From assembly GCA_023014485.1 (NCBI GenBank), contig JAJOZX010001571.1, forward strand, positions 261,001-325,000: DNA of 64,000 bases, written 5' to 3'. Shown here in pieces: positions 1-12,040 of the stretch. The notes beneath the pieces were generated by a model. That model saw only the letters and a list, made by a program, of their open reading frames with translations, searched no databases and was not told where the DNA came from. The first letter of the stretch is position 1, and each line of letters begins with the position of its first letter. Position numbers and translations under genes: made by a program. The stretch comes from Bathynomus jamesi. Lineage: Eukaryota; Arthropoda; Malacostraca; Isopoda; Cirolanidae.

Positions 1-1
1 G

Positions 2-3000
2 GATGTAGATGATTTTTGGGCAGTAATACCATTCAGACGCTTGGCAGCTGTAGATATAGATTATATTTTGAGCCGTATAATGCAGTCCTCTCAAAGTAGT
101 ACAAACTTCAACATGGACAACTTCACGATAGATACTGACAAAGTATTCCGGGTTGTGGGTCATAGTGCCACACCTTATACTCTTAACTTCAGTTATCAGG
201 CTATTTAAAGAAAGCATATAAACTCTGATCGTGGTTGCGGTTTTATAGCATTAGGTTTGGCTCGTATGTTTACTGTGCTAAATACACGGACCCAAAAAAT
301 ATGGCTGCCTACGGTTGTGCAGCGTGCTCGTAAACTGGCTTCAGATTGCAAGCTTGAGTTTGAATGTAATATGGGTCCTGAAGAGCTGAGAAGGGTAGAG
401 CAGGAAATGAATGTTCGTACAGTTGTATTTGGAATGGATGATCGTCGGAGGACTGTATATGTTTTTGAAAGCTGTGTGAGAGATCGTACAAGACCCCTAC
501 TCATTTTAGGATGGTCAGGAACAACGTATCTCCCCATCCGTAATATAAGGACTCTGTACGCGAGTTATGAGAAAAGTAGAAAATATGGAAGGCTTCATGT
601 TTTGTGTAAGGGATGTCTCAAGTTTGTGGATAATATAATGAAACATTGTAAGGAATGCCACAAGATATGTAAGCATTGTAAAAGCTCCAAATGTGAAGGT
701 CTTGTAGTTGAAGCTGAGAAGAGGGATTGTAATGTGTGTAGACGCACATTTTTCAGTAATAATTACTTTGAGCTCCATAAGTCAATTGGCACTTGCAGGA
801 AAATGAGGATCTGTGAATGTGGTATGTTTCATATGATGGATAATTGGGGGAAATTCAAGCATAAATGTGGTGAAATTCACCGTGCTACATGCCATGAGAA
901 ATATAAGGCGGATGGAGTGAAGCATGTATGCTATATGAAAGACGCTAAGCCTAAAAATAGAACTTGTATAACTGTGTATTACGATATGGAAACATATACG
1001 GGTGCTGAAACCAAAGAGGTTATCCCACATCTACTATCTGCGATGAGTGCATAGCGACTGAGTGTGATGAGTGTCACAAATGTGGTAAACGGACAAAAGT
1101 TTTAAAAACGATCGCCCAATATAACCCTGTGAAACTCTGTGTCCTATATTGTTAAGTTACCGGAGAAGTTCGAAAAAATGACTGTATATTCTTGCCCATA
1201 TCTGTGAAAAATTTGACTCACAATTCCTTTATTAGGAACTGCTTGAATACGAGTCATCATAGATATTCACAGGTGACCCATTGAGAAGAGGAAACAAACA
1301 CAGATGCAGATAAGAGGTAATATTCAGTTTAAAGATACTTTATTATTTACACCTTGTAAATTAGCTAAGCTACCCAAGGTGATGGGTGTAGCCGCCGAAG
1401 TTTCCAAAGGGTATTTCCCTTACACTTTACTCACTAGCGACACTTTAAATTACCTCCCCCCGAACATTACTTTAACTACGCCAACATGTGTGATAGTGAG
1501 TGTGAAGATTTTGACCGCTTCTACAACAGTTTTAATGAATGTAATCCTTACAATATAGCTGATAAATGTGAGCGTTATTGCCTGAATGTTGTGCGCATGC
1601 TTAGCGTATATTTCCAGGCCTTTAGAAGGATGTACATAGACCGTTTCAACTGCGATCCACTGCAAGTCGCAACCACGATCGTCTCATTGTGTTTTACTGT
1701 GTTCAAGAACAATTTCATTCCTAAAGACACCTTAGCAGTCATTCACAGAAATAACCCTCGCAGTTGTGGGCATAAGGCTAATTACTGGCTCATACACCTA
1801 CAACAGCAGACCGGTGTATACATAAAACATGCTCGGAAGGGGAAGTACCCATTAAGGTCAACGGTCGTGTTTTTTGGGATGATGGCCTTAGCGAAGATCG
1901 GGTGACTGGTGAGAAGACTGTGTACTCCTTTAACGGTTGCTGGTGGCATGAATGCCCATGTCCTGAGTGTGGAATCGTAGGAGATATCCACGGTAGATCT
2001 CCTGCCGACAGTCTTGCATGGACCCGCAGCCGCGATCAGCTTATAGGCTCCCAGTTCACTCACAAGATCTTGTGGGAGCATGAGTATGATGCACGGATGG
2101 AAACAGATAGGCAGTACCGTGAAGAAATAAACACCATCAAGCTCTCAATGGTGTTAGGCCCTTTCAAATGCGGTGATAGCTTGTTCGGAGGGCGTACAAA
2201 CCCATCCAAGCTATACTTTCCGTCTACGGAGGGCGTGAAATTCCATTACTACGATTTCTGTTCTTTATACCCCTACGTGATGAAGAACAATCCGTATCCT
2301 CGAGGAGCACCTGAAAAGCTGGTGGGACCAGCCTTGCCTACCATGGAAGAGTTCTCAACAAATTTGAACAAGTAATATTTCGGTCTTTCTTTCGTAGATG
2401 TGCTTCCTCCTCACGATTTGTGGCTGCCGATCTTACATGTCGTTATAGATCATAAGCTCATGATTCCCCTCTGTGTGAAGTGTGCAGAGGAAAACAATTG
2501 GTCCTGTAATCACACACCCAACCAGCGGAAGATCAGAAGTGTATATACAAGCCCTGAGCTGTCCCTAGCCGTTCGCCTTGACTACAGAATATTGAAGATA
2601 CATGATGTGTGGAGGTTCCAGAAGCTACCCAACCTTTTCACACCATACATAAACACTTTTTTGAAGGATAAGGTACAAGCATCAGGGTATCCGCGAGGAG
2701 ATGATACCGAAGATGAAAAATCGGCGTATATTCAGCGCGACCGTGACCGTGAAGGGACACAACTTGACCGGGCCCAAATTGTTAAGAACCCTGGCACGTG
2801 CTTTAGTGCAAAGTTGTGCCTAAATAGTCTCTGCACAGAATCCAGGCAAGGGAAATGTTCATCAGGTCCAACGTTATAACGAGGTGTAGGATTATACCAA
2901 TGCCCCCGATAAAAAGGTCATGGAGATCGTAAATGTAGGTAATACATACATAATAAAGTACAACATCACAGAATTGGCCACAGATATCTCACGGGTTACA

Positions 3001-3472
3001 ACCATACCTGTAGCCAGCTTCACAACGGCATAAACACGCATCAAGCTTTGGGGACTGCTGCATTCTCTTGGGCGGATGGTCCTGTACGCAGACACAGATA
3101 GCGTAATATTCAAAGAGAGAGAGGGTGAATACATGCCGCCTATTGGGGAATTCCTTGGAGAGTTGACTGACGAGATCAAGGATGAGTATGTGGTAGTGCA
3201 TACGCTGACTTCTTTGTATCAACAGGTCTAAAAACTATGGTGTACGGGTGAGAGTGGGCGAAGAGATGAAATATATCGTGAAGGCGAAGGGCATCACGCT
3301 TAACCATGCAAATCGACGAGTCGTTAAATTTGACTCGCTGAAGGAGCTAGTGTGCTTGGAAGATGAGGGTGACCAACCGCCCCAACTGATTGTAGGGACC
3401 CACAATTTTCGGGCACATAAACTTGGGGGCGTGAAGGAACGTAGGGGCACGAAGGTGTGCCGTAAGACCTAG
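2..3472 (+). pseudogene. Protein-primed family B DNA polymerase, Polinton copy 1 (broken)
   Basis: Replicative polymerase of Polintons. The reading frame is open from base 2, has an in-frame stop at 206-208, and continues in the same frame to 1054. It holds a Cys/His-rich region (about 600-930) and the exonuclease I motif YYDMET near 980. Later pieces carry exonuclease motifs around 1300-1600, palm motif A (YYDFCSLYP, about 2250), motif B (NPGTCFSAKLCLNSL, about 2790) and motif C (YADTDS, 3084-3101). Several frameshifts and stops separate the pieces: after 1054, around 1900, 2373, 2876 and near 3050. All catalytic Asp motifs are still readable but no continuous protein can be made. The N-terminal part lies off-window; compare copy 2 at 44009-39208. 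Confidence 0.88.
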
Positions 3473-3540
3473 AGGAAACGTTACCAAGTGCCTGGCACCT
3501 TCGATACCGTACCCTTTGGGTACCATAGCTCTTGAATGTA

Positions 3541-3541
3541 T

Positions 3542-3588
<47 letters not shown>

Positions 3589-3615
3589 GACACACACACA
3601 TACATATATATATAT
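3541..3615. repeat. (TA)n/(CA)n microsatellite
   Basis: A run of TA dinucleotides followed by CA repeats and more TA, immediately downstream of the PolB remnant. A short TG-rich tract follows at about 3717-3738. Confidence 0.95.
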
Positions 3616-3902
3616 GCCTATTTGCTTGTTAACGACATGTTTATTTTATTTGTTACGTATATTTGAATATGTTTATTAAATAAATCATGTTTCAATTAGT
3701 GTTTTATTTTCTCCTTTGTGTGAGTGTGTGTGTGTGTATACAGGAAAAGTCGTAAGCTCCGCTCACTGTAAGATCCCTCAAAGGTCACGTGATTCCTGCT
3801 ACGACTTCGGCATATCTCCACCTGTGCGTGCTCAGTTGACCGCTGCAAACCCTGGTTCTCAGACGTGCATTTGAAGAAATCTCACGTAGAAGAAAAATAG
3901 TG

Positions 3903-4211
3903 ATGGCTACCTTTGATATTGCGTGTTCGACGTTTATGAAGTGGTATTCGGTAAAGTCAGAAGATGTGCTGAATACTGAAAGACTCCCTGCCCTCCCTCC
4001 TTTGAGACTTCTAAGGCTACATTCAACCGTGCGAAGCTTGAGGAACAAGAGTTTCAAATACTCTATGGATATTCTGGCGAGAGCATTGCCGGATTTCCCG
4101 GCACAAACGATGTAATGGACTACGTTTTAGGGCTAAACTGTATAAAAGCGTACATATACCGTGAAGGGAAAGAAACAACACGTGCAGAAGAGAAGCAACG
4201 GGTATGGGTAG
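3903..4211 (+). pseudogene. Conserved Polinton gene X, 5' part (copy 1)
   Basis: ATG at 3903 begins a protein starting MATFDIACSTFMKWYS. The equivalent in copy 2 (38946-38590, - strand) starts MATFHIACSTFMKWYS and is collinear over its whole length. I do not recognise the family. No membrane segment or catalytic motif stands out. In both copies it lies a few hundred bases downstream of PolB on the same strand, so it is probably a real Polinton gene. Copy 1 is frameshifted near 4010 and is then cut at 4211 by a hAT-like element whose TSD (ATGGGTAG) lies at 4204-4211. The gene resumes at 7172 and again at 14153. Confidence 0.6.
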
Positions 4212-7171
4212 TAAGCCGGGTCGAAAAATTAAATTTGTGAATTTCCACATGCCTGTGCCCAAGAAATTTGTAGATGCACTATAAATGCTCAACAATGATA
4301 AAAAAACTAAATTGGTCAAGTTTTAGATGTTCCGCAAGTCCTCTGAAGATTGCAAATAAAACGTTAAACATTACAAAAACTTTAAAACTTTATTTAAATA
4401 CGTAAACTTTATTAATTATTTGGCAATTATGATTTTTTATTAAGATTTTTTTGTATTTGTTGTATTCTTGTTGCTATTAAGTTTTTTCTTGACAGTGTTT
4501 CGTCCAGAATATATATAATTTACATATAAAATTTTTCTTTTCACAATTGATTATTTGAATAGTTAAATACGCGTTGTTACACTAACAGAGTGACTTTCCC
4601 AAATTATCCGAAATGGCTGAGGCCGTAAAAGTGAAAGCAACTGTTGAAAAATTCATGAGTCCAGCTGTTTCCCTTTTTGGGAAAGCTGAGCTCAGTGGAA
4701 ATCAACTTCCCCTATATGAAGACGTTTTAAAAGAATATTTACAAACAAGATATCTCTTACTTTTAGCTAGTGAGGGGAAAAAGAGCCAAATGCTAATGAT
4801 GTGGGAAGAATAGTTGCATCAAAGGTAAAAGAGATCTGGAAAAGTGCATCAATTCCAGCAATATCAGAACAGCAAATATCAGCCAGAGTAAAGGATTGTC
4901 ATGAAAAATCTAAAAATATGATGAAGACTGGTAGAAAAAGGAAAGATTTTTAATCTAAAATGACCGCGTTCAAATCCAAAAATCACAGGCTTTTTGATAT
5001 TGCTGCCTTCAAATGCCATGATCTGTTTTCTTGCACTTGTGAAAAAGAGCTAAAAGTTCCTGCCATGGAACGTTCTTTCCTAATTGACCAAAGAGATGCA
5101 CGAAAAATGGCAATAGGCAGTATTGATTTACAAACAACGAAGAAACTGCAAATAAGATCTGAGCGTAAAGAACAAGAAAGAGCATGATTTTCTAAAAACA
5201 TTGACGATGCAGATATCAATAACCCATCCACTTCCAGGGAGCCAATGGACTTTGATAACTTTCATACAATTCCTAATTCTGACGCATCAACAGATACAGA
5301 CAGAGAGCGTGATGATGATGATCACGTTGAGGAAGGTATAAAGAAATCAGGTGAAGCACATAAGCTCACTCGCAAATTGCCTTCATTAGCAAAAACTTGT
5401 GACCGATTCGGAATATCAGACAGAGCTGGTACAGCCGTTGCCTCTGCTGTTCTGGAAGATTTTGGTCTCATTACCTCTGAAGATTATCACAATGTTGTGG
5501 ATAAGAATAAGGTGAGACGGCAGAGAAAGAAGATCAGAGAGGAGTTGAGTAAATCAAGTGAAGAAAGTATAGAAACATTGTATTTTGATGGAAGAAAGGA
5601 CTTAACTAAAGCAAATATCTGTAAGGATGGGAGGTACTACAGTACAACAATTACTGAGGAACACATCACGCTTATAGCTGAACCAGAATCAAAATATCTT
5701 GGGCACTTCACTCCTGTGACTGGAAATTCAACTAACATTTCTAAGGGAGTGGTAAAGTTTCTTAACAGTAACAATATTAAGGTAAACAATCTGAAGGTCA
5801 TTGGATGTGATGGAACCAATATAAATACTGGCATACATAATGGAGTTATCAGACAACTAGAGGTACACCACAATACTCCTTTTCATTGGTTCGTGTGTTT
5901 GCTGCATACCAATGAGCTACCTCTCCGCCATTTGTTTAATTATTTGGATGGTAAAACCAACGGACCAAAAGCCCTTGCTGGAAATGTTCGCAAAAGTCTT
6001 GCTGCGTGCGAAAAGATGCCAGTTGTCAAGTTTGAAGCAATCAAATCAAGGAATATGCCTTCTATTCCGGGGGATCTCGATCTAAGCCAAGATCAAAAGT
6101 ATCTCATGGAAATTTGTAATGCAGTCATAGAAGGCCAATGTTCCCAAAACCTTAAAAACCGCAACCCAGGTTCTTTGAACCATGCCAGATGGCTTACGAC
6201 AGCCAACAGGATGGTTAGACTTTATGTTGCGACCAAAAAGCCGTCAGGAAACTGAAAACTCTGACCGAATTCATTGTTCGCGTTTATGCCCCAACGTGGT
6301 TTAATATAAAGCGAAATCCTTACTATTACTAGGGCCCAAGGCACCTCTGGTCTATGATATCTAGTTCAAGATACCTTATAATGAGCTTAAGGCAGTCATT
6401 GATCCTGTTATTGAAAGAGGGGCATATTTTGCTCACCCAGAAACTTTATTGGTCTCGATGTTATTTGATGAAAGGCAAGTGATGAGAGAGTTAGCTTTCC
6501 GGCGCATTCTCTTAGCCAGGGAAAGTGTGTCCTCGGGCATTAGAGAATTTAGACGGCCTAAAATTAATTTCTTGGCAAGAGACTACACAGATTTAATTCG
6601 ATTTGGAGACTACCCAAGACATGAACCACCTCTGACAAAAAGCTTGACAAACACCCAGTTAGATCCTATCGTAAGGGGTGATGAAACTAACCCTCTATTG
6701 AAAAAGTACCCATGTCATTCACAAGCTGTGGAAAGACATGTCAAACTTGTAACAGAAGCATCAGCTTCTGTCTGTGGCCAGGAAAATAGAGATGGTTTTA
6801 TAAAGGCAAAAATTGCTTCAAGATCAAACATGCCTACATTTGAGTCAAAATGCGAATACAAATGTCAATAAACTACATGTAAATCTAATGGAAGGGAGGT
6901 TGGGCTGAGCATGGTGTGGAATTCGACCTACAGCCACCTCCTGGGTGATTTGCCTTGTAAACTATCATGGCAAGTCAGCAAAGAGCTGTAGTTTACTATG
7001 CGGAGTATCGGAAAAATCACCAAAATTTTGTGATTTGTGGAACCTCAGAACATTTATATAAAAGCTTGAAACTTTGTCATGCTACTTCCTATGTAGGTAC
7101 ACAAACTTTCGTAATACGGGGTAAATTAAACTTCCCAAAAATTTTTTTTTAAGCAAAAACGACCCGGCCTA
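4212..7171 (+). mobile_element. hAT-like DNA transposon 1, CxLHxNELPLR family
   Basis: A 2960-bp element bounded by an exact 8-bp target duplication, ATGGGTAG at 4204-4211 and 7172-7179. The left end reads TAAGCCGGGTCG and the right end reverse-complements to TAGGCCGGGTCG, so the terminal inverted repeats are about 12 bp with one mismatch. The insertion is confirmed because the flanks together match the uninterrupted gene X of Polinton copy 2 (about 38590). An 8-bp TSD and TAG-type ends fit the hAT superfamily. Confidence 0.85.
4613..6871 (+). pseudogene. hAT-like transposase, copy 1 (broken)
   Basis: Transposase remnant in four open pieces: 4613-4813, 4960-5187, 5245-6255 and 6449-6871. Order of recognisable blocks: an N-terminal region, a CxC segment followed by a basic FLIDQRDARK block, an acidic Asp/Ser-rich linker, YFDGRKD, GCDGTNINTG, CLLHTNELPLRHLF, HARWLTTANRM, and a C-terminal CHSQAVERHVKLVTEA. 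I read these as an RNase-H-fold DDE transposase resembling hAT in layout (DN-type motif, CxxH, RW, terminal ER block). That mapping is inference. Stops and frameshifts between the pieces make it non-functional. Closest relatives in the window are at 9001-11378 and 21227-19012. Confidence 0.75.
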
Positions 7172-7254
7172 ATGGGTAGTGAGTCTTGTTGATGAATGGT
7201 ATGACAAGCGGTATTATGTCATGCTGCATCATACCGAGTACGGGTTGGGGACTG

Positions 7255-7360
7255 TTCGCCGCCGCCCTTTCGCCGCCGGAGGTTCGCCACCGCAAGTTCG
7301 CCTCCAGCGATTCGCCGATGGGGACTATTCGCCACCAGGGACCAATTCGCCACCATCAAT
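7255..7360 (+). repeat. Left terminal GTTCGCC repeat block of the MULE
   Basis: Repeated TTCGCC(G/A)CC units at irregular spacing. The first about 45 bp are a near-perfect inverted match to 14095-14140. It diverges inward, with units separated by GACTA and GGGACC spacers. Confidence 0.85.
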
Positions 7361-7559
7361 TTATTTAAATTGTCAATAAAACAAATTTTTGTAAAAGTTA
7401 TATATTGAAATGAAATAATTAAACACAGTTATTTATAAAAATGAGGTAAAATACGGAAATTTCAATTAATTAATTAATTTAATAATTATGTCAAATGCAA
7501 ACAGTATATTTATTGAAAATAAATCAATAGTTATTTAAAAAAATTAGATAAATAAAATT

Positions 7560-8381
7560 TCAGTTCATGTGATAATTATGTGCTAAGCCTCGCAAATATT
7601 CTAAACAGTCTCTTTCACCATACTCCAGCACGATTTTCTTAATTCTTGCATCCATGTCACGATATTTTTTTAGCTTCAGTGTCGGGTGATGGCCAGCAAT
7701 AAGTTGGTCCATATACAAGTCACGGCATTTTTGTACTTTGACTAACGACTCAATAAACTTCCATATAGTGGGATGATGAGCTCCAAGTTCAAAGGCAAGT
7801 TTTCGGTGTGCAGCTTCGGCGTGATTATTTGTCCTATCTTCGTCATTGATAGTTGTCTCGTATACACTCCACTTGTCATGGGGACACAAGGGTACTCTTC
7901 TGCTGGTGCCACTCCTATTGTAGAGCCCAATATAATTAAATTCAAACCAGTTCAGTATTGGTTGCAATTCTTGTGGCAATTCATTGGAAAGTGCTTCTAC
8001 ATGGGCATCAATGTCAGCAATTGGCACAAAAGCAAGAGCAATTACCATTTTTGCTTTTAATGCAAAGTCAGAATCGGTATTGTATTGCTGGGTGGCTCCA
8101 ATTGCAGCAATATGTCTTTGCATGCTCTGCGCCAAATGAAAGAAGCAGCCTTTGATCCTAGCTTCAGGAAAACATTCTCTCATTAGCAATGATAGCTCCC
8201 TGCTCAAAATCATAATGGATACACTGTGGACTGACATTTGGCAATAATGACTTAATCATTTCAAACATGCGAGTATACGTGCAACGCTGTTTATTTGGTA
8301 GAAGTGCATAAAATATTGGATGAACCCCACCATGCTTTTTGGCTAAAATGCAATATACTTGTGAAAATAAAATAGTGGATA
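7560..8381 (-). pseudogene. MULE transposase, catalytic C-terminal part
   Basis: Open from 8237 to 7560 in one frame; sequence from 8381 to about 8185 continues upstream in another frame. Readable blocks, in order, are KHGGVHPIFYALLPNK, YTRMFEMIKSLLPN, HYDFEQGAI (second catalytic Asp context), GCFFHLAQSMQRH (the CxxH of MULE transposases), and NNHAEAAHRKLA with the downstream Glu. This matches the MULE transposase domain organisation. One frameshift near 8185 and the Helitron insertion at 8381/12041 separate it from the N-terminal exon. Function in life: cut-and-paste transposition of the surrounding element. Confidence 0.8.
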
Positions 8382-8437
8382 CTAGCGGAGCGACCCGGCG
8401 TTGCCGGGGTGGATGTTGAACGCTATATATATATATA

Positions 8438-8605
8438 TGCCCGGTTAGGTAAACTAAATGCCTGGTTAGGTTAATTGAATGCCCAGTTAGGTCAACTGAA
8501 TGCCCGATTAGGTTAATTAAATGGCCGGTTAGGTTAACTGAATGCCCGATTAGATTAATTGAATGCCCGGGTACGTTAACTGAATGCCCGGTTAGGTTAA
8601 TTGTA
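8438..8605 (-). repeat. Minisatellite TTCAATTAACCTAACCGGGCA, about 8 units
   Basis: About eight 21-bp units, degenerate, seen on the + strand as GCCCGGTTAGGTTAACTGAAT variants. They lie just inside the Helitron 3' hairpin. The related unit CCGGGCATTCAATTAAC sits at the same place in the second Helitron (about 56795), so the array belongs to this Helitron family. Confidence 0.85.
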
Positions 8606-8679
8606 CACCCTTGACGATTGGTTAGGTTAAGTCATGATATTTTCGCTAAAGCCAACGAAAATATCACGACTTAACCTAA
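8606..8679. repeat. Foldback repeat core, left half (split by hAT-like 2)
   Basis: Contains TTGACGATTGGTTAGG, a GTCATGATATTTTCG block and its near inverted copy CGAAAATATCACGAC. It continues after the hAT-like element at 11707-11740 (TTAACCTAACC then CGTCAAGGGCGTACAG). It is the same family as 22222-22434 and 62915-63175. Confidence 0.65.
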
Positions 8680-11600
8680 TAGGGTGTGTCGAATTTTTCA
8701 ACTTTCAAATTCCAAATATGAGGGGTGCTAAAAAGTTGCAGCATGACTTAGGAATTCTAAAGATATTTTTGTTAATTTAATATAATTTAGTTTTGCTTGG
8801 TAAGAAGCTACATAAAAATAGTGACTTTTTTGACTTTTTTGTGGAATTATATAATAATTATTATATTAATAATTATATATGCTGTATATATAATGCACTG
8901 CTGTTTTTGCTTATTTCACAGGTTGAAACATATTCAGCAGTGTGCTGAAGATTACTTGTCCGTCAGTGCTACCATCCTAACCAGTGGGAATTGACCTACA
9001 ATGGCTTCTAAAAGGAGGACAAGACTGGGGACATTCACACATATGAGCAACCTAATTGGAACTGGTAGAGAGTTGTTGCCCTCTGAACTCCCAACTCTGC
9101 GAGACGTTCTGAAATATGGGCTACTGCTAAGAGAACAAAGTGGTGAGGATGTGAGAAACTACCCAGCAGCCAGTCTTGCAAAGGACATTTACCCTAAAGT
9201 GCTTGAAAAGTGGGAACGAGCAAACAGTTCTTTTGTAGCCCCCGTTGTAAATTCACGAGTCACAATCTTAAACAAGATCCAAGAGAGCTGGGAGCAGGCA
9301 AAAAACATATCTCTTGGGAGAGGAAAGCTACATGTCAAAGAGGCTTTCATTGCAAAACTTGACAAGCTTTTTGACATCCTCAGTTGCAAGTGTAAAATTG
9401 TTCTCTGCTCTGAATTTGGCTGCCTTGCAGATGCTGGTTGCAAAAACGAAACTCACATTAACTGTACATGCCCTAGGGAGATGAAGATCCCTGTGAAGGA
9501 ACTTGCTTTCATTAAAGGTCAGAGAGACAAGTCTGGTTCTATTGGACCACATCAGATTGGCTTGCCAGATCAACCTGAGCACAACAGACAAGTCAAAAAG
9601 CAGAAGCGGCAAGAAGACGAAAGAAGAAGGCTTGTTGAATATAAGCAGACAAGTAAGCAGGATGTTTCAATGCCATCAAATTAAATAATTTTCTCTGATG
9701 ATGAAAATGAAGAACAAATAGCTGATGCTCAAGATGAAAAGGATGGAAGTTATGAAGTGACATTAGAAATACCAAGCACGTTCAACTTCCAATAAAAAGC
9801 CAGAGTACAACACATTAGAAATACCTAATGTTGCTATGCATAGCATCAGATATGGTGTTGGCCTGCGTGCCACAGCTGCCATCACCACTGCTGCCTTTAT
9901 GGATGCTGGCTTGATCACTGAAGAAGAAAAGAGACTTGTAGTTGATCACAATAAAGTCAAGAGGGCCCAAGAAAAAGTTATGAGATCCCTAGATCAGGAA
10001 TTTGATGATCTTTGTAAGAAGGGTGAAATTGACTGCATCTTCTTTGACGGCCGGCAAGATACAACTAAAGTTATGCTGAAAGCAGACAATTCAGATCGTC
10101 AGTTCCCCAGCATCATCAAAGAAGAGCATTATTCTGTGTGCAGTGAGCCAGGTGGAAGATATCTCTACCACTTCACTCCTGAGAAAGGCTCAACGAGAAA
10201 TAAACCTGCTGAAGTTAATGCTGATAATCTTGTAGATTTCACGAAGAAGAAGGGCATTGATAAAAACCTGCAGGCCATTGGAGGTGATTCTACAAATGTT
10301 AACACTGGCTGGGAGGGTGGTTCCATGCATTGGGTAGAGGTCAAGCTTTGCCGTAAGCTGATCTGGTTGGTTTGTGCCCTCCACACTAACGAGTTACCCC
10401 TGCGACACTTGATCACAGCACTAGATGGGAAGACCTTGTCTAACAACAAGTGGACAGGTAACATTGGCAAGATGCTAGACACTGCAACCGAACTTGAAAT
10501 TGATCCTTCATTCACCAAACTCTCAATTGGAGAGCCTCTTACTTCACTGAGTGACAATGTCGTAAAGGATCTCTCTACTGATCAAGCGTACGGGTATAGG
10601 ATCACACAGGCCATAAGGACAGGAGAACTTCCCACAGATCTGGCCCTTCTTGAAATTGGTCCAGTGAGCCATTCAAGGTGGTTGACAACAGCAAACAGGC
10701 TTTGTCGCATATGGGTTTCAAAACATGGCCTTAAAGGCAAAACCCTCAACAACTTAAGACTGATAGTGGAATACATTGTTGGTGTGTACTACCCCTGTTG
10801 GTTCAACATCAAAGTAAAACACTCTTGGGTGGAAGGCCCACGCCACATCTTGTTTCAGCTGCGGCTAATTAGGCTGAAAAAAGGCTGTAGTGGATGCTGT
10901 TTTGCCAACCATCAAGCGCTCAGCATGGTATGCATTCAGCGAAATGATAATCCAGACACTCTTGTGCTCAGATGACAGTGAGGAGAGGAGAGCTGGTGTC
11001 CAAAAGATTGTTGACATGAGGGGTGGAGATGATGACACACTTGGAGATCTTTCTGTACGTCCCAGGAAGACACCTTCCATCAACCCCAGTGCTTCTTCCG
11101 TGTTGGAGCTGACAGACTGGTCTGACGGGGTATTTGAACCTCCTTTGACATGTAAACTGACTACAGCGGAAGTAAAGAAGTTCTTTGACAAGCCTATGCA
11201 AGTTCCACAGTGGCCCTGTCATGCTCAGTCAATTGAGAGGTGTGTGAAACAAGTCACAGAGGCAGCAGGCAGGGTGTATACACATGAGAAACGTGAGGGC
11301 TATATCAGAGGCCAAGAAGCAAGTCGGCGGCTGATGTCCAAGAACGAATCAAAGCAAGACTTGATGAAACTTGTTTAAATATTTTTTTTACTGATGTCAT
11401 TACTTTCTAATGTTGTTTTATGATTACAAGGATATGTTTTATGATTACTAGGATATGTTTTATGCAGAAAAACTAAAATTTTTATAGCATTACCTGACAT
11501 TTTGAGAAGCTAAAATTAATAAATGTTGTTTTCCGAGAGCAATTTATGTGCTTTTTAATCAAACGTAGATTTACCAAGCTAAGTGTTGAGCAATCACAAA

Positions 11601-11706
11601 AATAATAGCAGATTTGAATTCTTCACATCCAAAAATATATTTTTAAAACCCCTCAGTGAAGGAATTGGCAAAAATTAATTTTCACCTCCCAAATTGACAC
11701 ACCCTA
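8680..11706 (+). mobile_element. hAT-like DNA transposon 2, CxLHxNELPLR family
   Basis: A 3027-bp element with terminal inverted repeats TAGGGTGTGTC at the left and GACACACCCTA at the right. It is flanked by TTAACCTAA at 8671-8679 and 11707-11715 (9 bp; an 8-bp TSD with one shared base is equally possible). Inserted into a foldback core inside Helitron 1. It carries the least interrupted transposase of the family in this window. Confidence 0.85.
9001..11378 (+). pseudogene. hAT-like transposase, copy 2 (nearly complete)
   Basis: ATG at 9001 opens a 227-codon frame to 9684 with a Cys-rich segment (CKCKIVLC, CTCPREMKIP) that may bind zinc, followed by a basic linker. A stop at 9682-9684 and an acidic linker with a further stop precede the catalytic part at 9836-10870 and 10890-11378. 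Blocks seen: IFFDGRQDTTK, GGDSTNVNTG, CALHTNELPLRHL, SRWLTTANRLCRIW, WPCHSQSIERCVKQVTEA. Only about two breaks separate the parts. One of them, near 9685-9835, could be an intron or a short exon gap rather than a lesion. Proposed role: transposase for elements with TAGG-type ends. Assignment to hAT rests on TSD length, termini and motif layout, not on a database match. Confidence 0.75.
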
Positions 11707-11948
11707 TTAACCTAACCAAACGTCAAGGGCGTACAGATGACCTAACCTGGCATTCAATGAACCTAACCGGGTATTGAATAATTTTACCGTAGGTTTCGTA
11801 ATGATCTTGATGACGTCATTTAATGTTTAAAAATTAATTATTTAATTTATTAACACCCACGTGCACAACCTCGGGACCTAATCAATATGTGTGTGAAGTT
11901 TCATGTTTGTAACTGCTTCCATTTTGGAGTTATGGCTGATGGTTGGAA

Positions 11949-11964
11949 CACACACACACACACA

Positions 11965-12010
<46 letters not shown>
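11949..12010. repeat. (CA)n microsatellite
   Basis: About 30 CA units with one TA interruption, near the 5' end of Helitron 1, followed by a (TTA)n tract at 12017-12035. Confidence 0.95.
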
Positions 12011-12012
<2 letters not shown>

Positions 12013-12040
12013 TTTTTATTATTATTATTATTATTATAGA

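Larger units (their letters stand above)
8382..12040 (-). mobile_element. Non-autonomous Helitron 1 (with a nested hAT-like element)
   Basis: On the - strand the element ends, at 8382-8385, in CTAG preceded by a GC hairpin (CCCGGC-AAC-GCCGGG) about 8 nt away, with a host T following. It begins TCTATAATAAT at 12040. This is the Helitron signature: 5' TC, 3' hairpin plus CTAR, insertion between A and T, no TSD. The flanking MULE sequence joins at A|T (8381/12041). Inside are a minisatellite (8438-8600), a foldback core, the hAT-like element 8680-11706 and a (CA)n tract. No Rep/helicase gene is visible. A second member ends at 56843. Confidence 0.7.

Noticed and set aside
3324..3605. Open frames of 84-93 codons reading through TA/CA repeats
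   Set aside because: Poly-(Ile-Tyr) and (Val-Cys) translations of microsatellite DNA; antisense to the PolB end. The same applies to frames at 23720, 31562, 54297 and 55049.
7773..8155. Plus-strand frames of 65-95 codons
   Set aside because: Antisense shadow of the MULE transposase.
8438..8605. CRISPR-like array
   Set aside because: Units are contiguous 21-bp repeats without spacers, inside a Helitron in eukaryotic DNA.
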